From Nocardioides sp. Root240 (lineage in GTDB: Bacteria; Actinomycetota; Actinomycetes; Propionibacteriales; Nocardioidaceae): a DNA stretch of 64,000 bases. Under the pieces are notes generated by a model that did not search any database, had not been told where the DNA came from, and saw only the letters and a program-made list of their open reading frames with translations. The stretch is from positions 558,167 through 622,166 of the forward strand of contig NZ_LMIT01000013.1 of NCBI RefSeq assembly GCF_001428825.1. Reading direction: 5' to 3'. The position numbers and the translations under genes were made by a program. Below, one piece after another: positions 27,002-34,559 of this stretch. Position 1 is the stretch's first letter. Each line of letters starts with the position of its first letter.

Positions 27002-27657
27002 AGCAGCCGCCGGTCCGATGCCCACCGGGTCAGCTCGTGGCGCGAGGACAGCTGGAGCTTGCGCAGCACCGACGACATGTGGGTCTCGACCGTCTTGATC
27101 GAGATGAACAGCTCCTTGGCGACCTCCTTGTAGGAGTAGCCGCGGGCGATCAGCCGCATCACCTCACGCTCGCGCTCGGTGAGCCGGTCGAGGTCCTCGT
27201 CGACGCTGGCCAGGTCGGCGGAGAGACCGGCGCCGGCGAAGGCGTCGAGCACGAAGCCGGCCAGCCGCGGGGAGAACACCGCGTCACCGTCGGCCACGCG
27301 GCCGATGGCGTCGACCAGCTCGGGGCCGGTGATCGTCTTGGTGACGTAGCCCCGGGCGCCGCCGCGGATGGTGCCGATGACGTCCTCGGCGGCGTCGGAG
27401 ACCGACAGCGCGAGGAAGCGGACCTCGGGGTCGTTGACCCGCCGGATCACCTCCACGCCTCCGCCACCCGGCAGGTGCACGTCGAGCAGCACGACGGACG
27501 GCCGGTGGGTCGTCACGGCCGCCACCGCCTCGTCGACGTCGGCAGCCTCGGCCACCACCTCGACGCGTCCCGCGCCGGTCGTGGCGAGCTCGGCGCTGAC
27601 GCCGCGACGGAACATGGCGTGGTCGTCGACGACCACCACGCGCACCGGGTCACTCAT
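26998..27657 (-). CDS. LuxR/NarL-family response regulator
   Basis: 219 aa. Receiver domain: VRVVVVDDHAMFRRGV (acidic pair), phosphoacceptor Asp in VVLLDVHLPGGGG (near 57), and SV..GARGYVTKT (Thr/Lys switch). The C-terminal HTH is LTEREREVMRLIARGYSYKEVAKELFISIKTVETHMSSVLRKLQ. It overlaps the sensor kinase gene by 8 bp and the M15 peptidase gene by 4 bp, so the three are translated together. Similar PspC-kinase/LuxR pairs in actinobacteria respond to envelope stress; the actual signal here is unknown. Confidence 0.94.
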   Translation of the reverse strand: MSDPVRVVVVDDHAMFRRGVSAELATTGAGRVEVVAEAADVDEAVAAVTTHRPSVVLLDVHLPGGGGVEVIRRVNDPEVRFLALSVSDAAEDVIGTIRGGARGYVTKTITGPELVDAIGRVADGDAVFSPRLAGFVLDAFAGAGLSADLASVDEDLDRLTEREREVMRLIARGYSYKEVAKELFISIKTVETHMSSVLRKLQLSSRHELTRWASDRRLL

Positions 27658-28942
27658 CGGACTCCTTCGATCGTCGGTCCAGGTGCAGCCGGACCTCTGT
27701 GCCCTCACCCGGCGCCGAGCGGATCTCGGCCCGGCCGCCGTGCCGTTCCATGCGGTCGATGATGCTGCGTCGTACGCCGAGCCGGTCCTCCGGGGTGGCG
27801 GCCGGGTCGAAGCCGGCTCCGCGGTCGCGGACGAAGACGTCGACACCCGTCGGCGTGATCTCGGCGTACACGTCGACGCGGGGTACGCCGGCGTGCTTGG
27901 CCGCGTTGGTCGTCGCCTCCCGTGCCGCGAGCACGACCGGGCGCAGGTGCTCGTCGTAGTCGCAGTCACCGACGGCGACCACGTCGACGGTGATGCCGTA
28001 GGCGTCCTCGATCTCGGCGGCGGCCGCCCGCAGCGCGCTCGCCACCGTGGCCTCGTCGAGGGACTCGCCGGCGTACAGCCACGCCCGCAGGTCGCGCTCC
28101 TGGGCACGGGCGAGGCGGGCGGCGTCGGCCGGGTTCTTCTGGATGAGGGCGAGGGTCTGCAGGACGGAGTCGTGCAGGTGGGCGGCCACGTCGGCGCGCT
28201 CCTGGGTGCGCACCCGCTCCTCGCGCTCCTGGCCGAGCTCGGTCATCAGGCGGTAGACGAAGGGACCGGCCACGATGCCGATGCCGCCGACGGCGAGAAC
28301 CACCGCGAGGGTCGCGTCACGGGCCACCGACAGCGAGCCGTCGCGCAGCGTGAAGAGCACCATCGCGATCACGACGAGACCGAGGCCGACGGCGATCCGC
28401 GCCCACGCCGCCCAGCCGCCACCGCCGAGCACGACCCGGACCGGGTCGACCTTGCCGGTCGCGTCGAGCCACCGCTCGCGCTGCGCCTCGTCGGCCTGGC
28501 GCCACAGCAGCGCGACACCGGCGACGGCGATCGCGAGCGGCCAGACCCACCAGCCGGTGCCGAGCACCGCACCGGTCGCGAAGACCGCGCCGACGCCCAG
28601 CGCGGACAGCGTGATGACCGGGCCGACGTCGGAGAGCCGGCGGCCGCGACGCCCGGGGCGGCGGCCGTCACGGCTCGCGCTCTCCAGTCCGGGCGCGAGC
28701 ATCGACGGCGGGGGTCCGGCCGGGAGCATGGCCCACAGCACGGCGTACGCCGCCACGCCCGAGCCGCCGACGAAGGTCGCGACGACGAAGGCCACCCGCA
28801 CCCAGAGCACCGGGACCGCCAGGTGCTCGGCCAGTCCGGCCGCGACGCCGCCCAGCACCGGGTTGCGCAGGTCGCGCCACGCACGGCGCACGTCCCGGGC
28901 TGCGGAGGCAGCCGGGGGCGCGGGGGCAGCGGTCGTGGTCAT
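27650..28942 (-). CDS. PspC-domain sensor histidine kinase
   Basis: 430 aa. The N-terminal PspC domain (DLRNPVLGGVAAGLAEHLAVPVLWVRVAFVVATFVGGSG, about 25-85) is fused to further membrane helices (about 110-210). A HisKA_3 dimerisation helix follows with phosphoacceptor His in AAHLHDSVLQTLALIQKN (near 256), then an HATPase with N-box REATTNAAKHAG and G-box DRGAGFDP. It phosphorylates the LuxR regulator encoded next. ATG 28942 (MTTTAAPAPPAAS) is the start. The divergent neighbour at 29086 also has a PspC domain, suggesting a common stress stimulus at the membrane. Confidence 0.93.
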   Translation of the reverse strand: MTTTAAPAPPAASAARDVRRAWRDLRNPVLGGVAAGLAEHLAVPVLWVRVAFVVATFVGGSGVAAYAVLWAMLPAGPPPSMLAPGLESASRDGRRPGRRGRRLSDVGPVITLSALGVGAVFATGAVLGTGWWVWPLAIAVAGVALLWRQADEAQRERWLDATGKVDPVRVVLGGGGWAAWARIAVGLGLVVIAMVLFTLRDGSLSVARDATLAVVLAVGGIGIVAGPFVYRLMTELGQEREERVRTQERADVAAHLHDSVLQTLALIQKNPADAARLARAQERDLRAWLYAGESLDEATVASALRAAAAEIEDAYGITVDVVAVGDCDYDEHLRPVVLAAREATTNAAKHAGVPRVDVYAEITPTGVDVFVRDRGAGFDPAATPEDRLGVRRSIIDRMERHGGRAEIRSAPGEGTEVRLHLDRRSKESDE

Positions 28943-29085
28943 GGTGCATCCATCGTCACACAGCGGTCCGTGCGGGAGCAGGGGTAAGAACCCTGACCGG
29001 ACCCTGAGCCGGACCCGGGGTGGATGCGGCAGGATCAGGGCACTCCCCGATGGTTTCGTCCCGTCCCGACGTTCAGGCTTGGCAC

Positions 29086-30267
29086 ATGAGTTCACCGCAC
29101 GACACCGAGACCGGGAGCGAGCCCGGCCCCACCGGCCCCCGCGTGACCCGCGACGAGGTCCGCGACCTCGGCCGCCTGCGCCGCAGCCGGACCGACCGCA
29201 AGGTCTCCGGCGTCGCCGGCGGCATCGCCCGCCACCTCGACATCGACCCCCTGCTGGTGCGGGTCGCGTTCGTGATCCTCACCTTCTTCGGTGGCGGCGG
29301 CCTCATCCTGTACGGCGTCGCGTGGGTCCTCGTCCCCGAGGAGGACACCGGCGACACGGTCATCCGCACCGAGGAGGGCGTCCGCACGGCGGCGCTGATC
29401 ATCGCGGGCGTGCTCGCGGTCGCGTCGGTCATCGGCGACTCCGTCGGCGGCATGGACTTCCCCTGGCCCCTGATGGTCGTCGGCCTGGTCCTGCTCGTCG
29501 TGTTCGGCAGCAAGCAGGCGAAGGAGAACCGCGCCGGCCACCTCGGTGGGCCCGCCGTGCCACCACCTCCGCCGGGCGCCGCCGACCCGACGTACGAGGG
29601 CTACCGGCCCTGGGTGCCGCCCACCCCGGCCCCGCCGTGGCGGAACGTCGACCCCCGCAAGCGCGGCCCGATCCTGTTCCCGTTCGCCCTCGCGCTGGCC
29701 GTCCTGGCCCTCGGCGTGGTCGGCACGATGGACCTCGCGGGAGTCGACGTCGCCGTGTCGGCGTACCCGGCGACGGTGCTGGGCGTGGTCGGCGTGATGC
29801 TCCTGGTCGGCGCCTTCTACGGCCGCGCCGGCGGCCTGATCCTCGTCGGCCTGCTGGCCGCAATGGCCACCGCGGGGACCTCGGTGGTCGGCAACCACCA
29901 CATCGGGCAGATCGCCCCGACCATCGACACGGCCGACGAGCTGAAGGGCAGCTACGAGCTCGGCGTCGGCGAGATCGTCATCGACCTGACCGACCTGCCC
30001 GAGAGCGAGCTCGAGGCGCTCGACGACAGGAAGCTCGAGCTCGACGCCCGGATCGGCCACATCCGCGTGGTCGTCCCCGACGACGGCCTCAAGGTGGACG
30101 TCGACGCGCAGATCACGGCCGGCGAGGTCGTGCTCTTCGACCAGAAGTCGGACAGCGCCGACAAGGCGACACACGAGACCGACGACCCCACCGACCCGAC
30201 CCTCACCATCGAGGCCGACATGGTCCTCGGCCAGGTCGAGGTCCTGACCGAGAAGGAAGCGGCATGA
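29086..30267 (+). CDS. PspC-domain multipass membrane protein
   Basis: 393 aa. PspC domain at about 25-85 (RSRTDRKVSGVAGGIARHLDIDPLLVRVAFVILTFFGGGG), then hydrophobic helices about 105-145 and 205-275, and a C-terminal soluble beta-rich segment (VGEIVIDLTDLPESELEALDDRKLELDARIGHIRVVVPDDGLKVDV) similar to the cell-wall-stress sensor domains of LiaF-like proteins. ATG 29086 is chosen; in-frame ATGs upstream at 29020 and 29050 have no better ribosome site. Divergent from the PspC kinase, it probably belongs to the same envelope-stress module. It overlaps the next gene by ATGA. Confidence 0.86.
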   Translation: MSSPHDTETGSEPGPTGPRVTRDEVRDLGRLRRSRTDRKVSGVAGGIARHLDIDPLLVRVAFVILTFFGGGGLILYGVAWVLVPEEDTGDTVIRTEEGVRTAALIIAGVLAVASVIGDSVGGMDFPWPLMVVGLVLLVVFGSKQAKENRAGHLGGPAVPPPPPGAADPTYEGYRPWVPPTPAPPWRNVDPRKRGPILFPFALALAVLALGVVGTMDLAGVDVAVSAYPATVLGVVGVMLLVGAFYGRAGGLILVGLLAAMATAGTSVVGNHHIGQIAPTIDTADELKGSYELGVGEIVIDLTDLPESELEALDDRKLELDARIGHIRVVVPDDGLKVDVDAQITAGEVVLFDQKSDSADKATHETDDPTDPTLTIEADMVLGQVEVLTEKEAA

Positions 30268-30554
30268 GCACCCACGAGCAGGACGCCACCGGGCGTCGCA
30301 CCGGATGGCACCCCGTCAACACCGGCCACCTGGTGATGGGCGTCGCCTTCGTCGGCCTGGTCGTGGTGTGGGCGCTGGTCACCGGCGACGTGGTCGAGAT
30401 CGAGCACCACGGCTGGATGATGGGCCTGCCGTGGCTCGCCGCCGGCGCCGTCGGACTGGTCGCCACCGTGCTGCGCGGGGCGCGCCACCACGACCACCCC
30501 GACCACCCCGACCACCCCGACCACCGCTCGGGCACCATGCACGGGTGGCAGTAG
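30264..30554 (+). CDS. Small membrane protein with histidine-aspartate repeat tail
   Basis: 96 aa. Two membrane helices (TGHLVMGVAFVGLVVVWALVTG and WMMGLPWLAAGAVGLVATVLRG) are followed by a tail RHHDHPDHPDHPDHRSGTMHGW, where a DHP tripeptide is repeated. The repeat is encoded by a perfect 9-bp tandem repeat. Such a tail could bind divalent metals. The start codon overlaps the stop of the PspC protein (ATGA), so it is a third member of this membrane operon. No family name recognised. Confidence 0.78.
   Translation: MSTHEQDATGRRTGWHPVNTGHLVMGVAFVGLVVVWALVTGDVVEIEHHGWMMGLPWLAAGAVGLVATVLRGARHHDHPDHPDHPDHRSGTMHGWQ
30490..30523 (+). repeat. 9-bp tandem repeat encoding Asp-His-Pro
   Basis: GACCACCCC occurs three times in perfect tandem and a fourth time nearly complete, inside the small membrane protein gene. 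Being a multiple of three, changes in copy number would alter tail length without frameshift. Confidence 0.85.
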
Positions 30555-31093
30555 AACTCCCCCGGCTCCCCCGCCTGACCTCCCTCCCAGCGCTCGACCA
30601 CCCCGAGCTCGTCGCGCCCCCGGTCGCGGCCGCCCTGGCCTCCTGGCCGGGGGCGGCGGGCGTCGCCGTGGTCGAGATCGACCCGGAGCTCGCCGACACG
30701 GCCGCGATGAGCGCGGCCTACGACGTACCGATGGAGGCCGGCGCCAACTGCGTCCTCGTCGCGGGCAGGCGCGAGGGCGACGAGCGGATCGCGGCCTGCC
30801 TGGTCCGCGCCGACACCCGCGCCGACGTCAACCACACGGTCAAGCGGCTGCTCGACGTACGCAAGCCGTCCTTCCTCCCGCTCGAGCGGGCCGTCGCCGA
30901 GTCGGCGATGGAGTACGGCGGCATCACCCCGGTCGGTCTCCCCGAGGGCTGGCGACTGCTGGTCGACGCGCGGGTCGCGGACATCGACGTCGCGGTCATC
31001 GGGTCGGGCCTGCGACGCTCGAAGCTGCTGGTCCCCGGCAGACTGCTCGCACAGCTCCCGCGCGCCGAGGTCGTGGAAGGCCTCGCCGGCTGA
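30545..31093 (+). CDS. YbaK/EbsC-family (prolyl-tRNA editing-like) protein
   Basis: 182 aa. The conserved stretch EAGANCVLVAGRREGDERIAACLVRADTRADVNHTVKRLLDVRKPSFLP...YGGITPVGLPEGWRLLVDARV belongs to the YbaK/ProX/INS superfamily, trans- or cis-editing hydrolases that deacylate mischarged tRNA. The catalytic-type lysine and the GGITPVGLP loop are visible. GTG 30545 is the only start giving a sensible N-terminus (VAVELPRLPRLTSLP) and overlaps the previous gene by 10 bp. Real substrate unknown; many members are annotated only by fold. Confidence 0.82.
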   Translation: MAVELPRLPRLTSLPALDHPELVAPPVAAALASWPGAAGVAVVEIDPELADTAAMSAAYDVPMEAGANCVLVAGRREGDERIAACLVRADTRADVNHTVKRLLDVRKPSFLPLERAVAESAMEYGGITPVGLPEGWRLLVDARVADIDVAVIGSGLRRSKLLVPGRLLAQLPRAEVVEGLAG

Positions 31094-31122
31094 CAACCTT
31101 TCGCCACCCCTCACCGCTTTGG
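31091..31122 (+). promoter_or_regulatory. Putative ECF-type promoter of the second SigE-family gene
   Basis: CAACC (31094-31098), then 16 bp, then CGCTTT (31115-31120), 20 bp before the start codon. The same CAACC-N16-CG spacing occurs before the sigma gene at 17701. Suggestive of autoregulation. Confidence 0.42.
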
Positions 31123-31141
31123 ACAGGTGAGAGGAGTGCCG

Positions 31142-31672
31142 ATGGAGCGAACGGTGGTGGACGCGATGCCGCTCGAGGCCGTGCCGGACGACGGGTTCGA
31201 CGGCTTCGTCGCTGCCCGCGGCGACGCCCTCTGGCGCTCGGCATGGCTGCTGACGGCCGACCGGCACGGCGCCGAGGACCTGGTCCAGACCGCGCTGGCG
31301 AAGTCGTGGCGGGCCTGGGAACGGGTCGGCCCCGACGGCTTCGAGGCCTACGTCCGCCGCGTCATGTACACCACCTACGTCTCCTGGTGGCGGCGCAAGT
31401 GGCGCGGTGAGCGACCGACGGAGCACCTGCCCGAGCAGGCCGCCGCGGCCGAGGACCGGGACACGCGCAACGACCTGGTCGCCGCCCTCGACCGGCTGCC
31501 CCGAGGGCAGCGGGCCGTGGTCGTGCTCCGGTACTTCGAGGACCTGACCGAACAGCAGACGGCGGCGGTCCTCGGGATCGGCGTCGGCACCGTGAAGAGC
31601 CAGTGCTCGCGGGCACTGACCGCCCTGCGCTCCTCTCCCCACCTGCGACGAGAGGAGTCCAGCGATGACTGA
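31142..31672 (+). CDS. SigE-family ECF RNA polymerase sigma factor
   Basis: 176 aa. Region 2: GFDGFVAARGDALWRSAWLLTADRHGAEDLVQTALAKSWRAWERV, continuing FEAYVRRVMYTTYVSWWRRKWRGERP. Region 4: LVAALDRLPRGQRAVVVLRYFEDLTEQQTAAVLGIGVGTVKSQCSRALTALR, a standard helix-turn-helix. ATG 31142 lies 5 bp after GAGGAG; an upstream GTG at 31127 would place that ribosome site inside the gene. It overlaps its downstream membrane partner by 8 bp exactly as the sigma gene at 17701 does. Confidence 0.93.
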   Translation: MERTVVDAMPLEAVPDDGFDGFVAARGDALWRSAWLLTADRHGAEDLVQTALAKSWRAWERVGPDGFEAYVRRVMYTTYVSWWRRKWRGERPTEHLPEQAAAAEDRDTRNDLVAALDRLPRGQRAVVVLRYFEDLTEQQTAAVLGIGVGTVKSQCSRALTALRSSPHLRREESSDD

Positions 31673-32663
31673 CGAGAACTGGCTGCGCGACGGACTGGCC
31701 GACGCCGTCCCCACGCCGCCCGCCTCCCCCGACCGGGCCGACGGTGCCCGGGCGATGGCGCGTCGCGCCCGTCGTACGACGGCCGTGGTGATCGGCGGCG
31801 CGGCGGCCTCCGTGCTGGCGGTGGCCGGCGTGGTCGCGGTCGTGAGCGGCGGCGAGGGCTCACCGCACGACGCCGACGACGTGGTCGCCGCGTCGCCGTA
31901 CGACGCCCCGGCCTGCCCGGCCTCCCCGGTCGACGCCCGGACCCAGGTCGGTCCCGACCACGTGCCCGACGGCGCGAGCTCGGTGCGCCTGTGCGCCGGC
32001 AACGGCAACCCGATCGAGGTGCCCGTCGACGCCCTGGTCACCGGCGTCGACGAGGTCGCCGAGGCGGTGAACGGGTTGCCGACGGCGGCCGCCGACCAAG
32101 GCTGCACGATGGAGCTCGGTCCCGGCTACCAGCTGGTCTTCGCCTACTCCGACGGCCCGCCGGTGGTCGCGTCCGGCGACCTCTACGGATGCCGGCCCGT
32201 CGTCGTCCACGGCGTCGAGCGCACCGGGGCGGACGTGCCGTGGCAGCGCTTCATCGACCTGCTGCGCGCCCAGCGCGAACGACTCCGCCCCCAGGCACCG
32301 GACGCGTCGCGGATCGACTGCGCGGCCCAGCCCGCCTCCCCCACGCTCGGCCGGGCACAGGACCTCGCCGTGGCCGCGGTGTGCGTCGGCGACGGCACAC
32401 CGGCGACGGTCACGGACGACGAGCTCGACCTGCTGCTGGGCGACATGGCCGCGCACACCACGAAGAACGCGGGCTACGTCGACTGCGCGTCGTCGCCGCC
32501 GTTCCCCCGCATCGTCGGGCTCACGACGTGGGGGGACCGGGTCGAGATCCGGTCGGACTGCGGCGACAGCTGGTTCTCGGTCGACGACGCCACCAACAGC
32601 ATCTGGCAGCCGAGCCCCGCGGCTGCTCCGATCATCGAGCGGCTGGTCGCGGACGCCCGGTGA
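31665..32663 (+). CDS. Single-pass membrane protein, probable partner of the SigE-family sigma factor
   Basis: 332 aa. A cytoplasmic N-terminus of about 40 residues (MTDENWLRDGLADAVPTPPASPDRADGARAMARRARR) is followed by one membrane helix (TTAVVIGGAAASVLAVAGVVAVVSGG) and an exported cysteine-containing domain of about 260 residues. The short basic N-terminus and 8-bp overlap with the sigma gene match other SigE-family partner proteins. No zinc anti-sigma motif. Function as anti-sigma is inference. Confidence 0.76.
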   Translation: MTDENWLRDGLADAVPTPPASPDRADGARAMARRARRTTAVVIGGAAASVLAVAGVVAVVSGGEGSPHDADDVVAASPYDAPACPASPVDARTQVGPDHVPDGASSVRLCAGNGNPIEVPVDALVTGVDEVAEAVNGLPTAAADQGCTMELGPGYQLVFAYSDGPPVVASGDLYGCRPVVVHGVERTGADVPWQRFIDLLRAQRERLRPQAPDASRIDCAAQPASPTLGRAQDLAVAAVCVGDGTPATVTDDELDLLLGDMAAHTTKNAGYVDCASSPPFPRIVGLTTWGDRVEIRSDCGDSWFSVDDATNSIWQPSPAAAPIIERLVADAR

Positions 32664-32669
32664 GCTTGC

Positions 32670-33365
32670 TCAGTGGTCGAGGCCGGTGACCCGGATGCCG
32701 GAGTGGATCTTGTACTTCCGGTTGATCGAGATCAGCACCGCCGTGAAGGGCTCCAGGACGCGAGCGAGGCGGAGCTTGCCGCCGTCCACACCCGGACGAC
32801 CGGTGACGGAGGCGGCGAGGTCGATCGCGACCTGCTTGCCCTCGACCGAGTCACCCACCACGATCACGTCCTCGTCGAGGAACTCGTCCTCGCTCCACAG
32901 GCCGATCGCGGAGACGTTGTGGAACGCGCCGACGACGGTGGCCTCGGGAGCCAGCTCGGCAGCGGACTCGGCGGCCGAGCCCTCACCGCCGTTGATCACC
33001 TGACCGTGCGCGCCGCGCTTGTCGAAGGCGAGCGGGTTGACGCACGAGATGACGGTCTTGCCGGCCAGGTCGGCCGCCAGGGAGGCGACCAGCTCGTCGT
33101 GGCCGTCGTACGGCACGGCGAGCAGCACCACGTCGGCCGCGGCGATCGCGTCGGCGTTGGCGGCACCGCGGGCAGTCCCGGCGCCCTCGACGGAGGTCAG
33201 GCGCTCGGTCACCTCCGCGGCCACGGCCTCGGCCTTCTCGGCGGCGCGGGAGCCCAGGACGATGTCGTGGCCGTGGCGCGCGAAGCGGTAGCCCAGGCCC
33301 TTGCCCTGCGGGCCGGTGCCACCGATCACGGCGACGGTGTGGCGGGGAGAGGTCTCAGAAGTCAC
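32670..33365 (-). CDS. npdG: F420:NADPH oxidoreductase (NADPH-dependent F420 reductase)
   Basis: 231 aa. Rossmann N-terminus TVAVIGGTGPQGKGLGYRFARHGHDIVLGSR fits the NADP-binding fold of NpdG/Fno. Later segments (DVVLLAVPYDGHDELV, KTVISCVNPLAFDKRG, VVGAFHNVSAIGLW, LEPFTAVLISINRKYKIHSGIRVTGL) are characteristic of the family. It transfers hydride between NADPH and F420, feeding the F420-dependent enzymes encoded nearby. GTG 33365 follows AGGAGGA by four to five bases. The gene is divergent from the LLM oxidoreductase across a palindromic operator. Confidence 0.9.
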   Translation of the reverse strand: MTSETSPRHTVAVIGGTGPQGKGLGYRFARHGHDIVLGSRAAEKAEAVAAEVTERLTSVEGAGTARGAANADAIAAADVVLLAVPYDGHDELVASLAADLAGKTVISCVNPLAFDKRGAHGQVINGGEGSAAESAAELAPEATVVGAFHNVSAIGLWSEDEFLDEDVIVVGDSVEGKQVAIDLAASVTGRPGVDGGKLRLARVLEPFTAVLISINRKYKIHSGIRVTGLDH

Positions 33366-33432
33366 GCTTCCTCCTATCACGGCGGCGCGTGGCCGCTCCG
33401 GCGACGGTCTCGTAGAGGGAGACCGTAGACAT

Positions 33433-33453
33433 TGTGACAGTATTACTGTCACA
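33433..33453 (+). promoter_or_regulatory. Perfect palindromic operator between npdG and the LLM oxidoreductase gene
   Basis: Arms TGTGACAG and CTGTCACA surround the centre TATTA, giving an exact 8-bp inverted repeat. Size and symmetry fit a TetR- or GntR-family repressor. It lies about 70 bp from either start codon, able to govern both divergent operons. No regulator gene is adjacent, so it must act from elsewhere. Confidence 0.72.
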
Positions 33454-33521
33454 GTTGTACTGGCGGGGTCGCCCCGCGCCCCTCACCGTCGAGTTCGGCG
33501 TCCGCGCCGGAAGGGATTTCC

Positions 33522-34559
33522 ATGAAGCTCTCGATGCCCCTCGTCTACGCGGGCAACCCGCGCGAGTCGGCCGACCAGGTCGCCGCGCTGGAGAAGGCCG
33601 GCCTGGACACCATCTGGGTGGCCGAGCCGTACGGCTTCGACGCGCCGACCCTGATGGGCTACCTCGCCGCCAAGACGGAGACCGTCGAGATCGGCGCCGG
33701 CATCCTCAACGTCTACTCGCGCACCCCGGGCGCCCTGCTGCAGACCGCGGCCGGCCTCGACAACGTCTCCGGCGGCCGCGCGGTGCTGGGCCTGGGCGCG
33801 TCCGGTCCGCAGGTCATCGAGGGCTTCCACGGCCTGCCGTACGACCGACCGCTGACCCGCACCCGCGAGGTCATCGAGGTGCTGCGCGCCGGCCTGCGCG
33901 GCGAGCGCCTCGACTACCAGGGCAGGACCGTCCAGGTCCCGCTGCCCGAGGGCCAGGGCCTCGGCCTCGGCAAGCCGCTCAAGCTGCTCAACAAGCCCGA
34001 GCGCGCCGACCTGCCGATCTGGGTCGCGGCGCTCGGCGACAAGAACGTCGCGATGACCGCCGAGGTCGCCGACGGCTGGCTGCCCTTCCTGTACTACCCC
34101 GAGAAGGCCAAGGACGTCTGGGGCGAGCCGCTCGCCCGCGGCGCCGCGAAGCGCTCCGCCGACCTCAAGCCGCTCGAGATCTGCGCCGGCGGCATGGTCG
34201 CCATCGGCGAGGGCCCCGAGACCAAGGCCCTGCTCGACTTCATGCGCCCGCTCTACGCCCTGTACGTCGGCGGCATGGGCGCGCGCGACAAGAACTTCTA
34301 CAACCAGCTCGCCTGCGAGTACGGGTTCGAGAAGGAGGCCAAGGAGATCCAGGACCTCTACCTCTCCGGCAAGAAGAAGGAGGCCGAGGCACTGGTCCCC
34401 CTCGAGTGGCTCGAGGCCGGCAACCTGGTCGGCCCGGCGTCGTACGTCCAGGAGCGGATCGCCGCCTTCAAGGAGTCCGGCGTCACGAACCTCTCCGTCT
34501 CCCCCGCGTCGGACGACCCGGCCGCGACCATCGCACAGATCAAGGAATGGGTGAGCTGA
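33522..34559 (+). CDS. LLM-class F420-dependent oxidoreductase
   Basis: 345 aa luciferase-like monooxygenase TIM barrel. Landmarks are KLSMPLVYAGNPRESADQVAALEKAGLDTIWVAEPYGFDAPT, the motif NVSGGRAVLGLGASGPQVIEGFHG and YVGGMGARDKNFYNQLA, which match actinobacterial F420-dependent members such as Rv3520c-like proteins. It uses F420H2 to reduce, or F420 to oxidise, an unknown substrate. ATG 33522 is 6 bp after GGAAGGG. Its stop overlaps the acyl-CoA dehydrogenase start (TGATG), so the two probably act on one pathway, perhaps steroid or branched acyl-CoA breakdown. Confidence 0.9.
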   Translation: MKLSMPLVYAGNPRESADQVAALEKAGLDTIWVAEPYGFDAPTLMGYLAAKTETVEIGAGILNVYSRTPGALLQTAAGLDNVSGGRAVLGLGASGPQVIEGFHGLPYDRPLTRTREVIEVLRAGLRGERLDYQGRTVQVPLPEGQGLGLGKPLKLLNKPERADLPIWVAALGDKNVAMTAEVADGWLPFLYYPEKAKDVWGEPLARGAAKRSADLKPLEICAGGMVAIGEGPETKALLDFMRPLYALYVGGMGARDKNFYNQLACEYGFEKEAKEIQDLYLSGKKKEAEALVPLEWLEAGNLVGPASYVQERIAAFKESGVTNLSVSPASDDPAATIAQIKEWVS

